From positions 1 to 53,205 of the forward strand of contig MDYQ01000193.1 of assembly GCA_003024175.1 (NCBI GenBank): a stretch of DNA of 53,205 nt, read 5' to 3'. The notes under the pieces were generated by a model. That model saw only the letters and a list, made by a program, of their open reading frames with translations, did not search any database and was not told the DNA's origin. This stretch comes from Planoprotostelium fungivorum. Its lineage: Eukaryota > Evosea > Variosea > Cavosteliida > Cavosteliaceae. This document shows positions 1 through 9,864 of this stretch, in pieces. Position numbers and translations under genes: made by a program. Numbering within the stretch: the stretch's first letter is position 1; each line of letters starts with the position of its first letter.

Positions 1-2
1 GA

Positions 3-310
3 TGTTACATGTTCAGACTGAACGACTACCACATCATAGACGCCACAGTCAAGGGAAACAAGGCAAGATTTGTCAACCACAGCTGTGATGTGAGTCTGCA
101 ATGTTGTAGATGGACCATGTCTCATCTGATCAGCCCAATGCGGCAACGAGAATCATTGACTTGGGCAACGGAGAGGAGAGGATCATGATTGTGGCCATCA
201 GACCTATTGTGGCTGGAGAGGAAATCTTGTATGATTATCAGTTTCCATACGAAGATGTGAAGATACCCTGTCACTGTGGATCCGTATTGTGCAGAGGATT
301 CCTCAATTAA
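3..310 (+). CDS. Set1/MLL-type SET-domain histone methyltransferase, C-terminal end
   Basis: Two exons are visible (3-89 and 134-310), joined over a 44-nt GT-AG intron (90-133). The protein starts upstream of the window. The exons carry the second half of a SET domain and a post-SET tail: the cofactor-binding motif NHSCDPN is rebuilt across the intron, followed by GEEILYDYQF and the zinc-binding CHCGSVLCRGFLN, where the protein ends. The order YMFR, NHSCDPN, YDYQF, CxCxxxxC and a terminal GFLN is that of the Set1/MLL H3K4 methyltransferases of COMPASS-type complexes, which act in the nucleus. The family placement is inferred from these motifs, since the N-terminal domains are not in view. The intron carries the GTTGTAGATGG motif shared by many introns here. 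Confidence 0.9.
90..133 (+). repeat. Introner-like intron, family A (SET gene)
   Basis: This 44-nt intron runs from GTGAGT to CAG and carries GTTGTAGATGGA about 14 nt from the donor. The same core at a similar distance from the donor occurs in many introns of unrelated genes in this window. The splice sites are supported because the flanking exons rebuild the invariant SET motif NHSCDPN. Confidence 0.75.
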
Positions 311-887
311 AATCATACAATTGTCTCTTCTCTTCTACTGTGACAGTTTGCAACAGGGATTTGTGCAAAGGAGTCATACAACGTGTTGATACAACAATCA
401 TCCCCTCATTGCGGAATTCAAAGATGAATTGGCATTCAACAGTCTTGGACATCAACAAGATGGGATCTGTTATTATGTCACAATCTTGTATGCATGAGAA
501 AATGAACATCTGCAAGGTCACCCTTACTTTCTTTCTGATAAGAAGACAGAGACCATCCTCACTGATGGAAGAGAGCAAACGTGCATTGAATGTGTTTCTT
601 GGTTGCTGATGTTTCACTGACTTTTCTCCAAGTTTTCCAATTAGTCAATGATGTCAAATGTTGAGCACAACAAGGATATTGTAACAGTAACTGATTGTCA
701 TATCATGTTTTCAGCAGGATGAGATACAGTTGTTACTGTGTCAATCACCACTGGATGATCATTGATGTAGTTTAAAGGTATTACAATAAAAATTATAATA
801 AATAGAAAAACAATCCACATAGCATAGAAATCAACAAGCAGCAAAAAGAGGAAAAGGATAACATAAAAAGAAAAAATATAACACACT

Positions 888-948
888 CCCTGATTCTGCC
901 AAAATAGGAGAAATGTATGACTTTTCTCCTATTTTGGCGGAATCAGGG
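888..948. repeat. Near-perfect 26-bp inverted repeat (hairpin)
   Basis: The left arm CCCTGATTCTGCCAAAATAG continues with GAGAAA. After an 8-nt loop the complementary arm follows with a single mismatch of the G:U-tolerant kind. It lies just left of the dispersed repeat, so it could be the terminal structure of a small transposable element, or a transcript 3' end hairpin. Confidence 0.8.
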
Positions 949-1019
949 CATCTGTTGCATCTGACTGAGTCAGGATGATGTGGTTTGGAACCGGTCTGAC
1001 CCCGGACGCCCAACAGTTA

Positions 1020-1600
1020 TGGCCAGGGGGCATGTCAAATCTTAGGGAGGGTAGCAGGTCAGTTTTCACACTTTTCCCAGGTAGAAAGACACATGGCCTA
1101 CACGGTGGTGTAATCCATTTTTTCGTCCGGACATTTGTATCAGAGTAAAGTGAGAATTACGCTAAATTTTAGCATACGTACACTAAATATTAGCGTAATA
1201 TGCACTTTTCACATCTCAGGCATCGTTTTCGTGACCTGTGTGATATACCATTGGAATCAGCGCATCTCAGAGAGTCAGGATCAGGTCAGTTCAAATCGGT
1301 CTGATACCAAATGTATGCATGAGAAACGGGGTCACGTCTGACCTTAGGGATGGTGTCAGGTCGAGTCTGACACCATGACCATGTAGAACAACACCTGGCC
1401 TACCCAGGGGTGGTATCTGTTTCCACCTCTGACCGTTTGCATCAGAGATGAGTGCAAATTACGCTAAGGTCTAGCGTCCGTACGCTAAGGCTTAGCGTAC
1501 AAATGGCTTTATCTCAGTTGGAAATGACTTTTACCACTTTTCTCTTTCACCGTTGGAATCAGCGCATCTGTTCGAATCAGAATGATGTATGCAGGGGGTT
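1020..1600. repeat. Diverged tandem repeat, array 1
   Basis: Two diverged copies share ordered blocks. These are a CTTAGGGA-like start, a CACGGTGGTGTAAT or GGTGGTAT block, a GTTTGCATCAGAG-like block, palindromic TTAGCGTACGCTAA-type sequence, and a closing block TTGGAATCAGCGCATCT (about 1250 and 1552). The blocks recur in the same order in array 2 near 18.5 kb. No coding sequence is visible inside. The TTAGCGTA/TACGCTAA palindromes suggest a non-autonomous element, but no target-site duplication was established. Confidence 0.75.
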
Positions 1601-1881
1601 CTGACCCCCACTTGCCCCAGTGATGAAATGGCTGATACGCACATCATCATTGTTCATCTTGGTTTACCTGCAAGGGATGACACAATATGCTTCTTAGTAT
1701 AGTTTATGAGGTCAATCTCATTCTAGGACAGAAAAAAAATTTTCTCAATGATTTCAATGAAAAACTTAAATACAATCGTGATTTTGCTTGAAAACAGTTC
1801 TTATTACATACAAATTGAACTTATTGTCATTAGGTAGCAGAAAATAATACAAACAAACAGCCTGACTTGTACAAAACTTTT

Positions 1882-3514
1882 TTATTCCTCAAATGTCAAA
1901 CTATCCTTGTGATCATCAAAACTCTGCTTCTTATTGCGATTGGACGAGAATGCCCCAATGTGCTGATCATTGTCTCAATCATCATCACATGTCTTGTCAC
2001 ACCTGCACAATATTGGGCACCAAAAGTAACCTCTGCAGACCTCTCTCCTCTGCATATTGCCCAATCAAAATGTCCACTGGTTGCTCCTGATGATGATCCA
2101 GCAGATATTGGCTCAAAGCTTCTGTTCTATTGTTACTGTAGAGCATACCTGTTGTCAGCGCATGTGAAGCATAAGGGTAGAGACCTATCAGTGTCAGTGG
2201 TGACCTCCATCTACAACAAGACAAACCTGTTTCAAAGGCATGGAATAAATTCTGTTTTCCAACAGAGAGGAGTGTGCTGCAACTGATGATTGTCATAAAA
2301 ATCCACAGACACAGACTGAATTGTGTCTGGTTCTTCACAAATGATACTGGTCTCTCTCCTTCTATCCAAATTATATCAGTGAACATGGCAGGAGCGGTAG
2401 AGGACACACCGTGTAAGGAGTACAAGAAGAGTAAGAGGGGAGTGATGATCGAGCCGATGATGAGGGACATGATGATGAGAGATATGGCATCCTCAACAGA
2501 CCATCCCAAGAAATATTCCGAATAAAACAATCGGACAAACATCCAGGGCTGATGAAGATCGTGAGCTTCGATGACACGATTTCATCTGTCACCTCATCGA
2601 ACAAACCTCGCTGCGTGGTGGATCTACCTCTCTCCAGAGGATCGATGGCCCTGTCGAACAATTTTTGAACAAAGTGAGACGATGTGATCACATCGTCCTC
2701 CAAGATCAGAGTGTATCTGATTGATTCAGCACATGAACTCGTCTCTCTCTCTCACCTCGATAGTTTGTGACAGATTTTCAAGGCGAAGACGTAGTCGATG
2801 ACTTCTTTTCCGTGCCAACCACTGACATGCGCGTATGATTGAGGATAGATCTATGAGAGAGTCAACAATAGATGTTCGAATGATGAATGTCATCACGTGA
2901 GGAACCGTCGATCTGTGTATGACGGGCAAGATATGCTTCAGATCGCACGCGTCCGGATGGTCATCTTCGTTGGGCATGGTGTTCAACACGAAGAGGGTGA
3001 CTCGGTCTGCCACCTGCTCTCATTACTTTAGGGGTGTGAAGAAATGCACACACCTCCGCATCGATGTGATTTATGAGAGAAGCGACCGTCTCTAACAGAT
3101 ACCTCTGAGGTCTGCGATTAACGCTGACAATTCCCACACACAAGTCTTTCACTGTAAACTGTATCACGTTCAATCGCAATCATCAATCGTGTGAATCGAT
3201 ACCTTCATCTCAGTCGTTGTGTCATTTGAATATACGGCTGTGAACATCTCATCAAATTCTTGTTTCGCCTTCCGCATCTGCATTCTCTTCTGTCGTACAT
3301 TCTCCGCATTCTGTACATCATCTCCAAGCATTTCGAGATAATCGAGTGAAAATTTCTCTCTTTCTGATGCTCTTTGTACGTGTGCCTCTTCATCGTGTTG
3401 GTAGAATAGTGAGTATCTCACATCTCGATACCGATAGGCGAGATAGGCGTAGAATAGGAGACAATGAAGGATCACAGCAAAGATGAAGAGTGACCGACTC
3501 GTTGGTCTGTTCAT
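1882..3514 (-). CDS. PGAP4/TMEM246-like GPI N-acetylgalactosamine transferase
   Basis: Eight exons (3514-3203, 3158-3054, 3013-2897, 2850-2756, 2716-2593, 2548-2227, 2184-2003, 1962-1882) give one continuous 445-aa frame; the introns are 39-46 nt. The order is an N-terminal signal anchor (SLFIFAVILHCLLFYAYLAY), a glycosyltransferase block starting LCVGIVSVNRRPQRYLLETV, the acidic motif YTLILEDDV, PWMFVRLFYSEYFLGW, two more hydrophobic spans, then SNNRTEAL and a polar tail. PGAP4 is a Golgi enzyme that adds GalNAc to the GPI glycan, and its glycosyltransferase fold is interrupted by a tandem transmembrane pair, which matches this order and length (about 400 aa in animals). The start is the first ATG before the signal anchor. 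MGAT4-type transferases are the main alternative. Confidence 0.75.
2185..2226 (-). repeat. Introner-like intron, family A, in frame
   Basis: This 42-nt intron begins GTTTGTCTTGTTGTAGATGG and ends GATAG. It is a multiple of three and has no stop, so retention would insert 14 residues into the transferase instead of breaking it. It carries the shared TTGTAGATGG core next to the donor. Confidence 0.65.
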
Positions 3515-3955
3515 CTCGGTGATCTTTGCGTATTTCAGGTAATTGCGCTACTCTACAACCGAATTAGCTTTAAAAAAACTGATGGTGTCGGGGAGGGGTG
3601 TACAGATCGCTTTACCATCTGAGCTACATCCGCGAATGATTGCGGCTCGTGCGGCGTGCACAGAGACGTATCAGACGCCTCCATCGACTCTGGGGCAGCC
3701 TCCCACCATCCTGCTTGCATTAGATCATCATCACATTCATCACCTTCAACCAAATGGCGATTGAGATTGACGAGATGTGATGGGGAAGAGTTGCATCTGC
3801 ACAGGAGAGGTCACGGTAGGTCACTGGCCATGCAAAAGGAGATGAACGAACGTACCGATGGTAAAGATGGCAGCCGACACGATGTCGCTATCATGGAGTG
3901 TATCCACAATATCCGTCTGTCCTTCATCACGACCGAATCGTGAGGTTCATCCTTT
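3515..3955. other. Intergenic region with a tRNA-like 5' half
   Basis: No gene is supported. It lies between the dynactin stop codon and the start of the PGAP4-like gene, both on the minus strand, so it must hold the promoter of the latter. On the minus strand, 3633 down to about 3609 reads like the acceptor strand and D-arm of a tRNA (GCGGATGTAGCTCAGATGGT). A run of seven T follows at 3577-3571. No matching T-arm or 3' acceptor strand was found, so I treat it as a tRNA relic or pol III-like element. Confidence 0.4.
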
Positions 3956-6900
3956 TTATTTCACAACGAGAGACACGAGCCGCTCGAACTGCTTGTGGTC
4001 CACGATCACCTTCTTCTCCCTCGATAACTCTCCCACACATCCCTTCAATGTCATCTTACCCAGCAGAAGAGCTCCTCCCTCCTTCTTCTCTTCTGCACCT
4101 GGCACTCATCAGCTCCACACCATCTTCATCATCATCACCTCTCTTCGCGCCGCTGCTCATCATGTGTCCTCCAAACTTTTGTCGTATGGCGTTGAGTTTG
4201 TCTTGTAGATACTCCTTCTCTAACTTGATCTGCCTCAGCTGTGCCTCCGCCGGGCTCGTCTTGTGATTCAGATCGACCACGGTGGTGCATGCGTTTCTCA
4301 TCAGCATCTCTCTCTGAAGAGATTGCATCTGTCTTAACCCGGAGGCTACGTCGTTGTTCATCTGTCTTGACGTGAGATGATTCGATGACTTCTCTCGTTA
4401 CGCACAAACTTGGACGTAGACTGTGTCTCTGTCTGTGTGCCAAACTTTTGCAGCGGGGGAAGGGAAATTTCGAGTAATTTCGAGTTTTCTCTTCCGCGTA
4501 AGATGGAGTTCTCGTGGGACAAATGACGGATGGCCAATCTCATTTCGGTGATCTACAATGAGTCAGATCGAATTCTCATCGGATTCTCCATCACTTGTTC
4601 GGTGACAAGACCGGCGGGCAGGTCGGCTGCGTTCTGTTCCTTCTCTGCCATCTGTTTCGCTGAACGAATGTCAACATTTATTTCATTTTATTTTCTATCA
4701 GTAGTGATGAAGAATATACTCTGAGTTGAGACAAAATGGAGTTGAATGAAATGAATGGAGGTGGATCAAAATAAAATGGAATAAAATGAAATAAATCTCA
4801 CAGAGTTGTGTGATCTTCTCTCTCAGCGTCTTGTTCTCTCCCGCTGTCAGATTCTGATCCTTCTGCAGGGTATCCACAGCTTCCGTGTACATCTACCCAC
4901 ATCAGCTCCACGAGATTTCTGCGGAATTTCACCTTCTCCTGCGATTTAGCCTTCTCGCTGTCCTCTGCAATGCGCGAGTTCAACTTCTCTTCCTATTTTC
5001 TCTCAGTTTTCTCCCAAATTTCCACTGTCACCGTCTTGAGTAATCTCTGAATCTTCTTCTCCAGAGCTTGTTCCTTCCATTTGATATCCTGCAGCTCTAC
5101 ATCTCTCAACTGCAACAACCTTTCCCGCCTCAATTTTCGTGCCGTTACTTTTGGCGGGAAACTCACCGTTTGAATTCGTTCGTCTCTCCCGTCTTCTCGT
5201 TCAATTTGTTCTTCATGAGAGCCGAATTGTGTAATTCCTCTTGGATGACCTTCATCCTCTGCGCTTGCGCTGGTACCACTTCACCTTATGACGTCATCGA
5301 TCTACAACGAGCCACATTTGTCCTCACCCTCGATCTTGGGTGCGAGAGAGCCCAGAGAGAGGATGTTGGTGAGTTCGGTGAGCTGGTTGTAGACGGGCTC
5401 GACGTGGCCTTCTAAAGTGGACCAATTGTCCATGCCGGAGGATTGTAGATAGGACGATAGCGCCGCGGAGATTTCCTCGGGACTTCCGCGGAGGGAAGAG
5501 AGTTGAGGGAGGAATTCGTCACAGACCTGAAATTTCATTGGAATGCTACCTTTAAACCCTGCGGCTTACCTTGTCCATGCATTGGAGAATCTTCTGTGAA
5601 TTTTCGAGTGATGACGTCACGATCTGCACCGATTGTTCTCTTCCCTCCTCAGCAGGCTCGTACTCTGCCAGGGTTCTCTCCAATTTTCTTCGAAATGTCA
5701 GAGAATATTCCGGGAGAATATTCCGGGAAAATTTCCGTTCACCTGCACAGCTCCACGTTGTACTGGAGTCTCTTCTTGGGGAAGAGAGTGATTGGCATGA
5801 TTTCGGCGGGTTGTAGTGCGTCGGTAGCCTTCTGAATGGCCCGTACCAATCTTCCTTCTCCAATGAGAGCCTCACCTCATCAGTTTCATTCAAATGAAAC
5901 CTCTCACCCTTTCGATGTAGATCTGAATGAAAGAAACTTCTCTGGTCAATCTTCTCGCCAACGACACAGACTCTACACCTCACGATCAGCTCATCATCAT
6001 CACGTGATGTAGACATAGACATCGTTCACCTCTGTCGATGTGTGCTTCATAGAGGCCAGACAGACGAACGTGAAGTTCTCTTAGAGGAAGAACGGAAGCG
6101 TCGCTGATAGTCTCTTCTTTGGCAGAAGAAATGAGGTCGTCCATTCTCTTCTCCATGGGTGCCATTTCCAAGTATTGTAGACCGATTCGAAGGAAATTGT
6201 CCGGGTCACATTGTGACAAAACGTACACGACATCGGACGAGATACGCTGGACCTCGGATAATAGGTATCGGAACTGAAATTTCGGTGAGATTTCGATGAC
6301 ATGCAGGTGACGTGTCACCTCGCTGATCCAGAGGGTGGCGTCGTCGTCTTCGTTGGAGTCTGGTGAGGGTGAGAAGATTCCAAGAAAAATCGGGCGGGAA
6401 ACTCACCTGGGCTGTTCTGCTCCACGACCCTCGCCTTGCTGTTCAGTCTCTTCATCAACATCAACATGGAGAATGCGTGATAGTCCTTCGAAAATGCATC
6501 TCCCAAGACCTGCCTCGTTGTAGTCGAGAAAATGGCGGAAATCTCTCACGTCTCTCACGAAGGCGAGTTGTAGAGAGGACTGCTGCATGTTGATGTCACT
6601 CATGGCCATGTCAATACCGATGGCGTTCGCCTTCACGGCTTGGCTGGAAACTTCTCAGAATCTTCCATCTACAACGAGACTCACTTCTGGAGGTGGTGGG
6701 TGAGTGTCATGAGGCTTCGACTCTGTTGTTCCAGTTCGTTGCTCTGAGAGATGCTCTCGTTCTCTCTCTGTCTCAATTGATTGATCTCGTCCTGCTGTCC
6801 CTTGACGAGAATTCTGAACTGCTGAATTGTCCTCTCCAATTCTGAGATTTTTCTCGAAAGATTCGTGCTCTGTCCCGCGGCATCCAACAATTCGACTTCT

Positions 6901-9435
6901 TTTCCGTCTATTTACGTAAGACGAAATTTCATTGGAATCTCTCACAGATCTCGGATCGAAGCTGTTTCTCCACGGCGGCTTGGTTCTCCTCGATTTCCTG
7001 GGAAATGTCCCTCATTTCCTCCAGCTCTTCGATGGTGGCCTGCAGCTCCGCCACCTTCTCCTCCAAGTTCATCTTCTTATCGGATAATTCCTCTATGATG
7101 GCCTCTGAATCGGCAGCAGCGTCCATCGCTTCCTTCAGTTCTTCGACTTCGTTCGTCCTCTCTTCCAGATCCACCTGTTCTCCGTCAATTCTCCACCTTT
7201 CCCACGGATTCTCCATGGATTCTCCATGACTTCTCACCTCCAGCTTCAAGACTTTCTCTTGCAGACCTGGAATAGATTTGTTCTCCTTCTCTAACTCTTT
7301 GATTCTCTTCTCTCTGTCCTTCTTCTCCTCCACAGAGAGATCTCTCAACTTCATGAGAGCTTCTTTCAATTTGTCATTCTGTTCCTGCAGCTCCTTGGAA
7401 GAGGCGGTGATCTACAACGGTTCAATCGATTGAAATGGCAAGTTGTAGATGGATGTCACCTCCTCGCCCTCGGGTGCGGAACTTTTCGAAGAATTTTCGA
7501 TCTCGGCCAGGCTCAATTTGGCCTTCAGACCTTCTAGCTCCTCCTCCAATCTACAACGAGTCACATCGTCTCGACTCGATCTCGACTCACGCTTCCGCCT
7601 TCTCTTCTGCGATCTCACGATCCAACGTCATCTCCTCCACGCTCTCTGTCACCTGTGCCAACTGCTCTTCCAATTCCTCCTTCTCCTTCTCAAATTGTTT
7701 CTGTAACTTGGCCAGCTGTACACACGTTATTTACGTTCTCCTTTCGATACAAGAGACTTACCTCTCTCTCCGAGTCCCTCTTTGACTTCTCCTTCTCCTT
7801 TTCGAAATTCTCTCGACTCGAGAGGAGCTCTCTCGCTAATTTCTCCGTCTGCCCCGCATTTTCTTTGAGGCGAGTGGACAGACTGCGAATCGTGTCTTCT
7901 GCCTTCATCTTCCACTCGTTCGCATCACGGAGGGCTCTCTGAGTTTGGTCATCTATAACGCTCCGAACGACGTCATGAAAACTCACGATGAGCTTCTCTT
8001 GGTTGGCGAGAGCGATGGAGGCTGCAGGAGAGGGTGCCGGTGCCGGTGCTGGTGCTGGTGCTGGTGTTGCTGGTGTCGGTGCAGCAGAACTGAACGGTTC
8101 TTCCTTGGGTACAGCCGTTCTGGGAGCTGAGGCGGATCAGATGAAATCTCCGTGAAATTTCACTCACTCGAGGGGGCAGAGGGAGGAGCGGACCCGATGG
8201 GGGAGATCGGATCTCCGATGTTCGGAGACGGAATTCCGAGGGTCAGATTCGGAGTCGGTGCTGCTATTTTGGGTGACACGATCGGTACCTCCTGCAGACG
8301 GTCATCACGATTCGTGGAAGATTCCCAGAAAAATCTAAGAAACTTCACCTCTTCGTCTTCGGCATCTGACGTGGCAGCAGATGGAGTCGCAGAAACATTT
8401 GTAGATGCTGTGTCCTTCTCTTCTTCTTCTTTTTCTCCCACGCTACTCTGCGACAACACAGATGAGCTCTGTCATCATGGTCACCATCACACTTTATGCA
8501 CCTCTTCCCACCTTCGTGATGGTCTTCTTCTCCGTTGTAGATGGAGTGGATGAGATGGGCTTCTTCACGGTCGTCACCGTGCGCGTCGTCTTGAGGGGAG
8601 TGGAGGCGGTCTCTCCCTCCTTCGCCGTCGTTCTCTTCGTTGTAGATGCTGTCGGACGTCAGACTACAACGAGTCAAAAAGACCTCACAGGGGGTCAGTG
8701 TGGAGGTCAAGCGGGAAGATTTGACGGAGGAAGGTGTGGACGTCTTTGTGGCTGATTGGGTCAGAATTTTCCACGAAGATTCCAGGCTCACCGGTCGTGG
8801 TACCCACACGTCGTGACGTGGGTGTGGCTGTCTTGACACCCTGTGACATGTGAGCATCTACAACTCGCCACGTTCGCCTCTCACCGTCGATTTCTCTGCC
8901 GTTTTTTCTGGTTTTTCGGCCTTCTCTGCCTTCTCAGTCTTCTCGATTTTTTCAACCTTCTCTACTTTCTCTGGCTTCTCTGCTACCTTTTCAACTTTCT
9001 CTGGTTTCTCTGTGGGAGCTGATTTCTCGATAGAGGAAGATTTCTCTAAAACCTTCGTAGGATGTCACTGACATTGAAGGTGATGCGTGATATGCATTAC
9101 CTTCACAGCTGAAGCGGGAGCTATGAGAGTCAACTGATTCGGACGAATGAATAGACCATGATTCTCTTTGGCTGAGAAATATCGAACGTCTTGGACGGAG
9201 CCATCATTCTTTCCATCTGAAACACTCTTCTCAGACATTTTTGAAATTGCATTCGTCGCATCAGAAGAGAATGATAGAATCTACGCTCACTCGGTGCATC
9301 AAGTTCAAGACCGACCCAATTGCCCGTCTGAAATTGAGTTGGACCGTAGAACTTGACGATTCCATCCCCGAGTGCAGCCTTGCCTATGATCTGAACGCGA
9401 GAGCCTATCTCAGGCTCTCCTTCTAGAGCTGACAT
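3956..9435 (-). CDS. DCTN1: Dynactin subunit 1 (p150/Glued)
   Basis: The ATG at 9435 opens a CAP-Gly domain (residues about 10-75): GIVKFYGPTQFQTGNWVGLE, then across the first intron GKNDGSVQ, RYFS and GLFIRPNQL. Next come a repetitive Lys/Glu block (EKPEKVEKVEK type, about 9050-8890) and a Ser/Thr/Pro-rich linker with an Ala-Pro run near 8040-8085. Long heptad-rich coiled coils follow (about 8000-6650), then a helical region with SSYLQSSGMDNW and ISSDVVYVLSQCDPDNFLRI resembling the dynactin domain, and a last coiled coil. The end, GKMTLKGCVGELSREKK to LVVK and TAA at 3958-3956, is typical of p150 C-termini. About two dozen short introns leave roughly 1,300-1,400 aa, close to the family length. 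Role: microtubule binding and dynein recruitment in dynactin. The 3' end and first intron were checked base by base; internal splice sites were not all resolved. Confidence 0.9.
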
Positions 9436-9864
9436 GACCTCCGATGTGATGTGATGTTCAAGAGGCAGATTTCGTTGTAGACAAAAAATAATTTTTGGGA
9501 GACTTTCGCACCATTTCTGACAGAGCCTCCTTCAGCGTCAGATATCAGTGCAACTGAGACGAGAGGAACACAGGTGGTAACGATGATCTTCTCATCTCTC
9601 GCATCATCTTTTGTCTATTTGAAGAGAACAGCGACAGAAGAGTCTGCCATTCTCTCAATCTAAAAATTGTGTTGAGCAAATGTCTTGATTTCCATTCACC
9701 ACGAGGTTTTCCCCGTGTCGCACCAGGCGAAACAACCCTTTTAATTCTTTCGCCTCCCTCCTCGTTCAATTCATCTACAACTTGTCACATCTCGATTATG
9801 GTCGCCGCACGGCTGATGCAGGGTGCGATGAGATATCTATCGTAGAGAAGCGTTGGGTATGTCT
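9436..9864. other. Intergenic region upstream of dynactin
   Basis: No supported gene. It lies between the dynactin start and the PPR gene stop on the same strand and should hold the dynactin promoter and 5' UTR. Two copies of the TTGTAGA-type motif are present (about 9474 and 9772), so an unrecognised intron in the 5' UTR is possible. Confidence 0.5.

Larger units (their letters stand above)
311..1881. other. Intergenic region with no supported gene
   Basis: Short open frames here have no recognisable domain and no exon-like continuation. The first 300 nt are probably the 3' UTR of the SET gene. The region then holds an AT-rich stretch (about 770-880), a long perfect-looking hairpin (888-948) and a two-copy repeat (about 1020-1600) that recurs near 18.4-18.9 kb. 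Confidence 0.6.

Noticed and set aside
289-609. 106-aa open frame after the SET gene
   Set aside because: No domain, no signal, no exon-like flanks. It overlaps an antisense frame of equal length and is probably 3' UTR.
1135-1341. Open frames inside the repeat array
   Set aside because: They are not shared between repeat copies, which are full of indels, so there is no sign of coding constraint.
3571-3633. Functional tRNA gene
   Set aside because: Only the acceptor strand and D-arm are present. No T-arm (GGTTCRA), no pairing 3' acceptor strand, and the anticodon stem does not pair.
3553-3753. Minus-strand frame containing DVAQMVKR
   Set aside because: Peptides of this type come from translating tRNA sequence; it coincides with the tRNA-like relic and is not a protein gene.
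8850-9071. Plus-strand frame with a striking FSxFSxFS repeat
   Set aside because: It is the antisense of the Lys/Glu-rich EKPEKVEK block of dynactin on the minus strand. The minus-strand reading fits the gene model and known p150 composition.
9545-9769. 74-aa minus-strand frame between dynactin and the PPR gene
   Set aside because: Basic low-complexity sequence with no domain. It lies after the in-frame stop of the PPR gene and before the dynactin promoter, and no intron connects it to either.
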